Shown here piece by piece: positions 1-5,968 of a stretch of DNA of 13,255 nucleotides. Position 1 is the first letter of the stretch. Each line of letters opens with the position of its first letter. Made by a program: the position numbers and the translations under genes. This stretch comes from S012-109 sp964425105 (GTDB taxonomy: Bacteria; Pseudomonadota; Gammaproteobacteria; SZUA-140): positions 1 through 13,255 of the forward strand of contig CAYRLE010000073.1 of NCBI GenBank assembly GCA_964425105.1. The letters run 5' to 3'. Below the pieces are notes generated by a model. It did no database searches, was not told the origin of the DNA, and saw only the letters and a list, made by a program, of their open reading frames with translations.

Positions 1-28
1 GTGAGGGGTGAGGGGTGAGGGGTGAAGA
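1..28. repeat. Heptamer tandem repeat array A (edge of window)
   Basis: Three perfect tandem copies of GTGAGGG are followed by a degenerate fourth, GTGAAGA. The period is exactly 7 bases. The array is cut by the window edge, so a partner inverted arm, if there is one, would lie to the left. The unit belongs to the same degenerate family (about GTRAKGR) as the arrays at 4261, 5849 and 9615. A period of 7 is not a multiple of 3, and no plausible gene reads through it. Confidence 0.75.
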
Positions 29-121
29 GACAAGGGGTTGATATCGACATTCACCTTTTCCAAAGGGGGATACTTCAATCATGGAGCTTGGGCAAGAGGG
101 AATGAAGAAGAGAAACTCGCC

Positions 122-496
122 ATGACCCAAATCATCGCCATCGCCGCCGGCGGTGCCGCCGGCGCCCTGCTGCGCTACTGGACTTCCCTGTCGGTCCACA
201 GCCTGCTGGGGCGCGGCTTTCCCTATGGCACCCTGACGGTCAACGTACTGGGATCGTTGCTCATGGGGGCCTTGTATGCGCTGTTGGTGGAACGCCTCAC
301 CCTGGCGCCCGAATGGCGCGGTGCCATACTCATCGGCCTGCTGGGCGCCTTCACCACTTTTTCCACCTTCTCCATCGAGACCCTGAACCTCGTGGAGCAA
401 GGCGCCCACCTCAAGGCCCTGCTCAATGTCCTGCTCAGCGTCACACTGTGCCTGGCCGCTGCCTGGCTGGGCGTCACCACCGGGAGACAACTATGA
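122..496 (+). CDS. crcB: Fluoride ion channel CrcB/Fluc
   Basis: A 124-residue inner-membrane protein of the CrcB/Fluc family, whose members work as dual-topology dimers exporting fluoride. The length is typical and four hydrophobic segments are visible. Family signatures present are GGAAGALLRY near the N-terminus, TVNVLGSLLMG around residues 42-52 and GLLGAFTTFSTFS around residues 74-86. The last holds the phenylalanines and threonine/serine track known to line the fluoride path. I chose ATG 122 because the protein then begins right at the first helix and a purine-rich stretch lies just upstream; the open frame extends back to 38 but that part has no family character. The stop overlaps the next start by 4 bases (ATGA). 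No recognisable fluoride riboswitch precedes it. Confidence 0.93.
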   Translation: MTQIIAIAAGGAAGALLRYWTSLSVHSLLGRGFPYGTLTVNVLGSLLMGALYALLVERLTLAPEWRGAILIGLLGAFTTFSTFSIETLNLVEQGAHLKALLNVLLSVTLCLAAAWLGVTTGRQL

Positions 497-816
497 AAAC
501 CGTCACTGTCACCATGGTTCGCATCTACCTCAGCGAAGGGGAAGCCAAGCTGGATGTCCTGCTGAAACGCCTCCACGACTGGGAACATGTCCGCGGCGTC
601 ACCGTATTCCGTGGCATCTCTGGGTTCGGCCCCTCCGGCAAGATCCACGCCGCCACTTTTCTCGACCTCTCCCTGGATCTGCCGGTAGTGGTGGAGTTCT
701 TCGACGAGCCCGACAAGGTGCAGCAGATCCTGGAACATCTGGCCCCCATGATCCAGCCTGGGCATGTCACCTGCTGGGACGCCCAGGTGATCGTAGGGAA
801 CGGCCCGCCCTCCTGA
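493..816 (+). CDS. DUF190 (UPF0166, PII-like) protein coupled to CrcB
   Basis: A 107-residue soluble protein of the DUF190 family, small alpha/beta proteins with a PII-like fold. Seen here are the N-terminal KTVTVTMVRIYLSEG strand, the GVTVFRGISGFGPSGKIH segment around residues 35-52, which resembles the PII T-loop region, and the C-terminal VVVEFFDEPDKVQQ stretch. The start overlaps the crcB stop (ATGA) and has its own ribosome-binding site GGGAG at 482-486, so the two are almost certainly co-translated. DUF190 genes are often found next to crcB, so a role in sensing or modulating fluoride export is a reasonable inference. The exact ligand and activity are not known to me. Confidence 0.85.
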   Translation: MKTVTVTMVRIYLSEGEAKLDVLLKRLHDWEHVRGVTVFRGISGFGPSGKIHAATFLDLSLDLPVVVEFFDEPDKVQQILEHLAPMIQPGHVTCWDAQVIVGNGPPS

Positions 817-995
817 TGACTTCTCTCCTTTTCCAAAGGCAGACATGACAGGCCAGATCCGGCCCATTCCCAGCTACAGAAATTTTGCCAGCTTCCGCTA
901 TATCTAGTGCTGAACCCCGGAATTTCATCCCGGAGTTGCGCAGTGTTGCGCCAGGCCAGTGATTATGGCCGGGAGGGGCGCTAAAGGGAGTGGAT

Positions 996-2138
996 ATGAA
1001 CGTCAACCCAACATTCTTCGTGATCATGGTGGAACTGCTGGCCGTGGAAAGCATCGCGCTGGTCATCATCACCGTGCTCTTTGTGCGTCGTAAATTTCAA
1101 TACAAACATGCCGTGGAAAACATCATTGCAGCGGCCGAATCCTCCGAAGCGGCACGCCAGAAGGTGCTGGAGCAGACCCTCAAGGATGTCTTCAACGAAG
1201 ACGAGGCGGATGCCAACAGCAAGGCGCAGCAGCTGGCCAAGGCGGAAAGCCGTTTCTGCAAACGCCTGATCACCGCCTTCGTCTCGCGCAAACACGGCAT
1301 TCTTTCCCGTCTCGACAAGATGACCGATGAACTGCTGTCCCCCTATCGTTCGCTGATCTCCGAAACGGCACAGGAAAAGGTGCGCACCAAGAAGAAGATG
1401 TCCAAGAACATCAACAGCCTCAAACACACCATCGAGAGCCTGAAAGAGGAAAAGCTGAAGATCACCGAGCAGCTGGCGGAAACCGAGCATGAACTCAACA
1501 ACATCATGTCCGAATATGTCTCCGCCTTCCAGAAGGAGGAACAGCTGAAACAGGAGCAGGAGGCGCAGGAAGAAACCACAGAGTCCAGCAGCGACGCCGC
1601 GGCGCAGGCCGAGCCCTCAGATGATGCAGCGGAGGAATCCATCACCGTCACGGACGAGGGCCCGGAGCCACTCGCAAGCAAGGATGAAGCGACCACGGCT
1701 GAGAATGCCGGCATGGAAGGCATCGAAATCACAGATGAGGACACAGCAGCGGATGTCACGGACAGCGACGATGAAGACGAAGGGCTGTTGAAACTGGAAG
1801 ATATCGACGAGACCTCTGATGGGGACGAGATATCGGTCACCGATGACATCACAGACGACATCGCGGTCACGGACGAAATCGACGAAATCATGGATGATGC
1901 CACCACGGCCGCGGCGGACTCAGCGGCAGCGCCTCAGAATCCTCGGACAGAGGATGAAACACCGCAGGCAAGTGGTGCGGCAGACGATGCCGATGCCCGG
2001 GAGGCAGAGCAGGAAAGTGGCAGTGGCACCACAGAACCGGCCGCCATCCTGGAAGATGTGGACATCAGCAACGCTCCCCTCATGGAAGAGATCGCCGCCG
2101 ACAACTCCGCCAAGCCGAAGAGCGCCGCCGCTCGCTGA
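996..2138 (+). CDS. Membrane-anchored coiled-coil protein with acidic tail, unknown function
   Basis: I do not recognise a named family. The 380-residue protein has three parts. Residues about 5-30 form one transmembrane helix (FFVIMVELLAVESIALVII) followed by an RRK stop-transfer patch. Residues about 35-190 are charged and helical with coiled-coil character, notably 125-190. Residues about 190-360 are a low-complexity tail dominated by D, E, S, T and A. The tail carries scattered copies of a short motif of the form I-x-[VI]-T-D-[ED], at about residues 216, 243, 279 and 289. The topology suggests a cytoplasmic coiled-coil and disordered acidic arm. ATG 996 is preferred over GTG 990 because GGGAG (986-990) is 5 bases upstream of it. 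The next gene starts 22 bases after the stop, so they are probably co-transcribed. A scaffold or membrane-organising role is only a guess. Confidence 0.8.
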   Translation: MNVNPTFFVIMVELLAVESIALVIITVLFVRRKFQYKHAVENIIAAAESSEAARQKVLEQTLKDVFNEDEADANSKAQQLAKAESRFCKRLITAFVSRKHGILSRLDKMTDELLSPYRSLISETAQEKVRTKKKMSKNINSLKHTIESLKEEKLKITEQLAETEHELNNIMSEYVSAFQKEEQLKQEQEAQEETTESSSDAAAQAEPSDDAAEESITVTDEGPEPLASKDEATTAENAGMEGIEITDEDTAADVTDSDDEDEGLLKLEDIDETSDGDEISVTDDITDDIAVTDEIDEIMDDATTAAADSAAAPQNPRTEDETPQASGAADDADAREAEQESGSGTTEPAAILEDVDISNAPLMEEIAADNSAKPKSAAAR

Positions 2139-2160
2139 TCAACGCGTTGAGGAACAAGCA

Positions 2161-2364
2161 ATGCGCAGCATCAAGAATCTGATCATCGGCCTGCTGCTGG
2201 GCCTGCTGGCGGGCCTGTGGTTCGGCATCAATATCGGCCGTGACCGGCCTCTCCTCAGCAACCCCTTCGACGACCGCTCACTGCAGAAAAAAGTGATCCA
2301 TTCCGGCGGCGAAATCCTGGAGAAAAGCGGCCGCGCCCTGCAGGACAAGCTGGAATCCCGCTAA
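2161..2364 (+). CDS. Small single-pass membrane protein with glycine zipper
   Basis: A 67-residue protein of unknown function. One transmembrane helix spans about residues 6-26. Glycines at 10, 14, 18, 22 and 26 form an unbroken GxxxG ladder, the classic motif for tight helix-helix packing, so homo-oligomerisation or pairing with another membrane helix is likely. The remaining 40 residues are polar, with an amphipathic, charged C-terminal helix (SLQKKVIHSGGEILEK onward). It resembles small YtxH-like proteins only in general layout. A good ribosome-binding site (GAGGA, 2149-2153) sits 7 bases before the ATG. It follows the coiled-coil gene closely and ends 15 bases from the convergent mutL stop, so a joint function with its upstream partner is the obvious inference. 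Confidence 0.8.
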   Translation: MRSIKNLIIGLLLGLLAGLWFGINIGRDRPLLSNPFDDRSLQKKVIHSGGEILEKSGRALQDKLESR

Positions 2365-2379
2365 CAGCTGCACCACGTC

Positions 2380-4212
2380 TTACTGGCCGCGCAGAAACAG
2401 CCGGTCCAGTTCCTCCATCGTAAACTGCACCCAGGTGGGACGGCCGTGATTACATTGGCCGCTGCGCTCGGTGCGTTCCATGTCCCGCAGCAGGGCATTC
2501 ATCTCGGCGATGCCGAGGCGGCGATTGGCGCGCACCGCGCCGTGACAGGCCATGGTGGCCAGCACTTCATTGAAGCGCTCGCGGATGCGGTTGCTGGTGC
2601 CATGGGTATTGAGATCGGCCAGCACATCCCGCACCAGGGCCTCCACATCGGCTTCACAGAGCAGGCTGGGAACCGCCCTGATCACCAGACTGTCCGGTCC
2701 CAGCTGACGGATCTCAAAGCCCAACTCGGCAAACAGTTCCTGATGCTCCAGCGCCAGGCCCACCTCCGCTGGGCTGACCTTCATGGAGACGGGCACCAGC
2801 AGGGGCTGGGAACGCACTCCGCCCTCCTCCAGCGTGGTCTTCATGCGTTCGTAGGTGATGCGTTCATGGGCCGCATGCATATCCACCAGCACCAGACCGG
2901 ACTCGTTCTGCGCCAGGATATAGACGCCATGAATCTGGGCCAGCGCATGCCCCAGCGGACAGGCCTGCGCTGCTTCACCCGCTGCAGTCTCCGCCGCAGC
3001 TGCGGCCTCAGGCAACGGCGGCGCCTCCATCACCGCCGTCTCCGCGGCAATGCCTTCGAGAAAGTTGCGGTAGGCCGCCCCCTGGCGGGGATCGGCGCGC
3101 TGCGGCAGGGGTATGGCGGCCTGAGGCGAGGGCCGGGACCGGGAATGATGCACAGGTAGAGAGTCGGCTGTAGCGGGCACACTCTCCCCGGCGCCGGGCC
3201 GCACCCCCGCCAAGGCACGGTGGATGGCGCCGAACAAAAAGTCGCGCACCAGCCGCGCCTCACGGAAACGCACCTCATGCTTGGTGGGATGGACATTGAC
3301 GTCCACCTGCTCCACCGGCATCTCCAGATAGAGCACATACACCGGCTGGCGGCCATGATAGAGCACATCCTGATAGGCCTGGCGCACGGCATAGCTCACC
3401 AGGCGGTCGCGGATGATGCGCCCGTTGACATAGAAATACTGCAGATCCGCCTGGCTGCGGGAAAAGGTCGGCAGCCCCACCCAACCCCAGAGCCGCAGAC
3501 CGGAGGCCTCGGCCTCGATCTCCAGACAGTTCTCCACGAAGCCCTGGCCACACACCGCAGCGATCCGCTCCAGACGCTGCGCCTCACCCTTCAGGGCCGG
3601 CAGGCGCTGGACCTGGCGCTGGTTGTGGCGCAGGGAAAAGGCCACATCGAAGCGGCTCAGGGCAATGCGTCGCAGCACGGTCTCGATATGGCCGAATTCG
3701 GTTTTCTCGGTGCGCAGGAACTTGCGCCGCGCCGGCACGTTGTAGAACAGGTCACGCACCTCCACCGTGGTGCCCAGGGGATGAGCGGCAGGCACCGTTT
3801 CGTGGATCTCGCTATCGATGCGCCAGGCGGCCGTACTGTCTGCCGTGCGCGAAGTCAGCGTCAGGCGCGATACCGAAGCGATGCTGGGCAGCGCCTCGCC
3901 GCGGAACCCCAGGCTGTGGATGCGGCCCAGATCATCCACACTGCGGATCTTGCTGGTGGCATGGCGGCTCAGGGCCAGCGCCAGATCCTCGCCATGAATG
4001 CCCTCGCCGTTGTCGCGCACCCGGATCAAAGCGGCGCCGCCCTGCCCGATCTCAATGTCGATGTCGTCGGCGCCGGCATCGAGGCAGTTCTCCAGCAGCT
4101 CCTTGACCACCGAGGCGGGCCGCTCCACCACCTCGCCGGCGGCGATCTGATTGGCAAGCTGGACAGGCAGGGGCTGGATACGCGTCTGCTCAGGTCTGGA
4201 TAAATCGTTCAT
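2380..4212 (-). CDS. mutL: DNA mismatch repair protein MutL, endonuclease type
   Basis: A 610-residue MutL, which couples MutS mismatch recognition to strand removal. The N-terminal GHKL ATPase is complete: NQIAAGEVVERP (21-32), catalytic Glu38 and Mg-binding Asn42, DNGEGI (67-72), GFRGEAL (102-108). A proline/alanine-rich linker at about 335-420 leads to the C-terminal dimerisation domain. That domain has the metal-site motifs of nicking MutLs: DMHAAHERITYE (444-455, matching DxHAxxExxxxE), MACHGAVRAN (554-563) and CNHGRP (587-592). E. coli MutL lacks these and relies on MutH, so this organism probably uses a MutH-independent pathway. The start has no Shine-Dalgarno but a perfect TATAAT lies 6 bases upstream. 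In many relatives miaA and hfq follow mutL; here a convergent gene follows instead. Confidence 0.97.
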   Translation of the reverse strand: MNDLSRPEQTRIQPLPVQLANQIAAGEVVERPASVVKELLENCLDAGADDIDIEIGQGGAALIRVRDNGEGIHGEDLALALSRHATSKIRSVDDLGRIHSLGFRGEALPSIASVSRLTLTSRTADSTAAWRIDSEIHETVPAAHPLGTTVEVRDLFYNVPARRKFLRTEKTEFGHIETVLRRIALSRFDVAFSLRHNQRQVQRLPALKGEAQRLERIAAVCGQGFVENCLEIEAEASGLRLWGWVGLPTFSRSQADLQYFYVNGRIIRDRLVSYAVRQAYQDVLYHGRQPVYVLYLEMPVEQVDVNVHPTKHEVRFREARLVRDFLFGAIHRALAGVRPGAGESVPATADSLPVHHSRSRPSPQAAIPLPQRADPRQGAAYRNFLEGIAAETAVMEAPPLPEAAAAAETAAGEAAQACPLGHALAQIHGVYILAQNESGLVLVDMHAAHERITYERMKTTLEEGGVRSQPLLVPVSMKVSPAEVGLALEHQELFAELGFEIRQLGPDSLVIRAVPSLLCEADVEALVRDVLADLNTHGTSNRIRERFNEVLATMACHGAVRANRRLGIAEMNALLRDMERTERSGQCNHGRPTWVQFTMEELDRLFLRGQ

Positions 4213-4218
4213 GTGGGG

Positions 4219-4224
4219 ATTATA
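4219..4224 (-). promoter_or_regulatory. Consensus -10 box just upstream of mutL
   Basis: The minus strand reads TATAAT here, then CCCCAC, then the mutL ATG. A six-base discriminator would place the transcription start on the A of the ATG, so this promoter would give a leaderless mutL mRNA. No Shine-Dalgarno sequence precedes this ATG. I see no convincing -35 element at 16 to 18 bases. mutL could also be reached by transcription from amiB upstream. Confidence 0.45.
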
Positions 4225-4260
4225 AACCAGAAAGGAAAGTGGGGGGCTGAAGCAGAAAAA

Positions 4261-4319
4261 GTGATGAGTAACGCGTGATGAAATTATCTACCCATTACCC
4301 ATCACGCATTACTCATCAC
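4261..4319. repeat. Heptamer inverted-repeat array B (amiB/mutL junction)
   Basis: The left arm at 4261-4280 reads GTGATGA, GTAACGC, GTGATG in 7-base periods. The right arm at 4300-4319 is its reverse complement with 19 of 20 positions matching (one C against A). The 19-base loop at 4281-4299 contains further heptamer copies of the right-arm type. In RNA or single-stranded DNA this forms a 20-pair hairpin. It sits between the amiB stop and the mutL start. There is no U-tract after it, so I do not call it a standard intrinsic terminator. Confidence 0.8.
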
Positions 4320-4339
4320 CCGCCACGTAGCAGCCTGTA

Positions 4340-4356
4340 GGTGGGCAGCGCCCACC
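4340..4356. repeat. REP-like small hairpin after amiB
   Basis: GGTGGGC (4340-4346) and GCCCACC (4350-4356) form a perfect 7-pair stem with a three-base AGC loop, preceded by GTA. This resembles the dispersed extragenic GTAGGGTGGGC...GCCCACC palindromes found in many proteobacterial genomes. It lies 4 bases beyond the amiB stop on the minus strand. It could be a REP element remnant or limit read-through and 3'-end decay of the amiB transcript. Only one copy is in this window. Confidence 0.5.
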
Positions 4357-4360
4357 AGAC

Positions 4361-5662
4361 TCAGCCCTCGTTGCCCGCCGGTATCCGCAGCACCTGCCCT
4401 ACCCGCAGCTTGTCGCCCTCGATGCCGTTCACCGCCCGCAGGGCGGCCAGGCTGACATGATACTGGGCTGCCAGCTGGGAGAGGGTGTCGCCGCGGGCAA
4501 TGGTGTGGCGCCGGATGGCGGCGTAATAGGTGCCGGGGGGCGGGTTCTTGGCGAAATAACCGCGGATACCCTCCAGCAGGGCTCTGGCCAGGGCCTTCTG
4601 ATAACGGGGGCTGCGTAGGTTGCGCTCGTCGCTGGGGTTGGAAATGAAAGCGGTCTCCACCAGGATGGAGGGAATGTCGGGCGACTTCAGCACCACGAAC
4701 CGGGCCTGTTGCACCGCGCGCTTGTGGAGCTTGCCCAGGGGCCTCATCTTGCGGATGATCTCGCCGCCCGCCGCCAGGCTGGCCTCGATGGTAGCGGTCT
4801 GGGACAGGTCCAACAGCACCGCTGCCAGCAGGTCATCCTTATCATCCAGGCTCACGCCGCCGATGAGGTCGGAAGCGTTCTCCTTTTCGGCCAGCCAGCG
4901 CGCTGCTTCATCACTGGCACCGTTGCTGGACAGGGCATAGACGGAGATGCCCCGCACGCGCTTGTCGCGGAAGGCATCGGCATGAATGGAGACATAGAAA
5001 TCGGCCTTCTCGCGCCGCGCCAGACGGGTCCGTTCGCGGAGGCTGACGTAATAGTCGCCATCACGAATCAACAGGGGGCGCATGCCTCGCTCGCGCTCCA
5101 CCAGTTCCGCCAGCCGCCGGGCAATGGCCAGTACCACCACTTTTTCATACACACCGCTGTAACCACGGGCGCCGGGGTCCTCGCCCCCGTGACCGGCATC
5201 GATGGCAATCACCAGATCGCGCAGATTACCGGCAGAGCGGGCACTGGATTTCTTCACCACCCGCGGCCTGTGCGAGATCAGCTGATGGACATCGATCACC
5301 AAGCGATGACCGTATTTCTCATTGGGTTTGAGCAGGAAGCTCTTGTAGCTGGCCTTGTTGTGCAGATCCATCACCACCCGCAGGTCGCTGCCGTTGCGGC
5401 TGCCGCTGCGAATTTTTTTGATGAGCTTGTCCTGGCTGGAAGGCTGGCCCAGAGGATGAGCGAGACGGGCGTTCCTGAGGTCGATCACCAGCCGCGGCGG
5501 ATCTTCCAGATCGAACAGCCGGTATTCCGCGGGTCCGCTGACGTCGAACACCAAGCGGGTATTATCGGGTGCCGGCCACATGCGCACCCCGTTCACCTCG
5601 ACCGTCCCCCCGAAACTGCAAAACGGCAGAAAAAACAATACAACGGCGATTAGCTTTTTCAT
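4361..5662 (-). CDS. amiB: N-acetylmuramoyl-L-alanine amidase (AMIN, Amidase_3, LysM)
   Basis: A 433-residue periplasmic amidase that cleaves the bond between MurNAc and the peptide stem during septum splitting. It has a signal peptide (KKLIAVVLFFLPFCSFGG), an AMIN domain at about 20-130 that targets septal wall, a catalytic Amidase_3 domain at about 150-372, and one LysM domain at about 386-429 (HTIARGDTLSQLA). Zinc ligands are visible: His158 in DAGHGGEDPG, Glu173, His227 in SIHADAF, with catalytic Glu336 in LVETAFISNP. The helical insert at about 248-290 matches the autoinhibitory region of EnvC-activated amidases. I prefer ATG 5662 (GGGG 9 bases upstream) over TTG 5680, whose GAGGA is too close. 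It is named amiB by its place between tsaE and mutL; amiC is the alternative paralogue name. Confidence 0.93.
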   Translation of the reverse strand: MKKLIAVVLFFLPFCSFGGTVEVNGVRMWPAPDNTRLVFDVSGPAEYRLFDLEDPPRLVIDLRNARLAHPLGQPSSQDKLIKKIRSGSRNGSDLRVVMDLHNKASYKSFLLKPNEKYGHRLVIDVHQLISHRPRVVKKSSARSAGNLRDLVIAIDAGHGGEDPGARGYSGVYEKVVVLAIARRLAELVERERGMRPLLIRDGDYYVSLRERTRLARREKADFYVSIHADAFRDKRVRGISVYALSSNGASDEAARWLAEKENASDLIGGVSLDDKDDLLAAVLLDLSQTATIEASLAAGGEIIRKMRPLGKLHKRAVQQARFVVLKSPDIPSILVETAFISNPSDERNLRSPRYQKALARALLEGIRGYFAKNPPPGTYYAAIRRHTIARGDTLSQLAAQYHVSLAALRAVNGIEGDKLRVGQVLRIPAGNEG

Positions 5663-5964
5663 TTTGTTTGTCCCCGCCAATCCTCTCTCCGGCCCTTTCT
5701 AATACATTATTCCCATAAATGCAACCATTTTAACCAGATAGAAAATGAAGCTGCGCCATAACCTGATGATTGCTTTCTAAACTCATGGTGCCGGAGAAAT
5801 GTCGTTTCAATGCTGTTATATGGAACTGCAAAATGTGGACCAAAGGGGGTGATGAGTGATGAGTGATGAGTAATGGGTGAGGGGTGAGGGGGAGCAGGAG
5901 CAGACTTTGAGCGAGTCTGTAAATTGAGACCCCTGAATACGCCTCACTCCTCACCCCTTACTCC
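5663..5964. other. Long intergenic region between tsaE and amiB
   Basis: These 302 bases hold no convincing gene. The half nearest amiB (about 5700-5840) is much richer in A and T than the surrounding genes and is the likely amiB promoter region. The other half is occupied by heptamer array C. The longest open frame (5730-5954, minus) is made largely of translated repeat and is not credible. Confidence 0.6.
5815..5843 (-). promoter_or_regulatory. Candidate sigma-70 promoter for amiB
   Basis: On the minus strand TTGGTC (5838-5843) is followed after exactly 17 bases by TATAAC (5815-5820, five of six consensus positions). Transcription would start near 5808, giving a leader of about 145 bases before the amiB ATG. 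The -35 matches only three positions. The site lies downstream of the array C hairpin, which would let amiB-mutL be transcribed separately from nnr-tsaE. Confidence 0.35.
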
Positions 5965-5968
5965 TCAC
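5849..5968. repeat. Heptamer inverted-repeat array C (tsaE/amiB junction)
   Basis: The left array is six consecutive 7-mers: three GTGATGA (5849-5869), GTAATGG, then two GTGAGGG (to 5890). The right array (5943-5968), read on the minus strand, is GTGAGGA, GTAAGGG, GTGAGGA, GTGAG. Segments 5863-5888 and 5943-5968 are reverse complements at 23 of 26 positions, with the GTAA-type unit in register on both arms. The interior is 54 bases. The tsaE stop codon (5965-5967) is inside the outer end of the right arm. Confidence 0.8.

Noticed and set aside
102..125. A 7-codon open frame (MKKRNSP) whose stop overlaps the crcB ATG, resembling a leader peptide.
   Set aside because: The only GAGGG lies one base before its ATG, too close to initiate well, and nothing in the peptide suggests attenuation.
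54..839. The 13-mer CCTTTTCCAAAGG occurs at 54-66 and 827-839, flanking crcB-DUF190 on both sides, and can form a 5-pair hairpin.
   Set aside because: A chance pair of identical 13-mers is expected about once in a window of this size, and no further feature supports a boundary element.
954..970. A GGCCA / TGGCC hairpin just before the coiled-coil gene, considered as a terminator or riboswitch.
   Set aside because: The stem is only 5 pairs with a 7-base loop and no U-tract, and the 179-base gap holds no recognisable RNA motif.
2446..4203. Long plus-strand open frames opposite mutL, and similar ones opposite amiB, nnr and orn.
   Set aside because: They are antisense shadows caused by high third-position GC; the minus-strand genes are unmistakable and the antisense proteins are rich in H, Q and R with no family motifs.
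5720..5745. A sigma-54-like GG...GC element upstream of amiB on the minus strand.
   Set aside because: The spacing between GG and GC is 11 bases rather than the required 10, and sigma-54 promoters tolerate this poorly.
5730..5954. A 74-codon minus-strand open frame between tsaE and amiB.
   Set aside because: Much of it is translated heptamer repeat (PLTPHPLLITHHSS), it has no family features, and the repeat period is incompatible with a coding periodicity.
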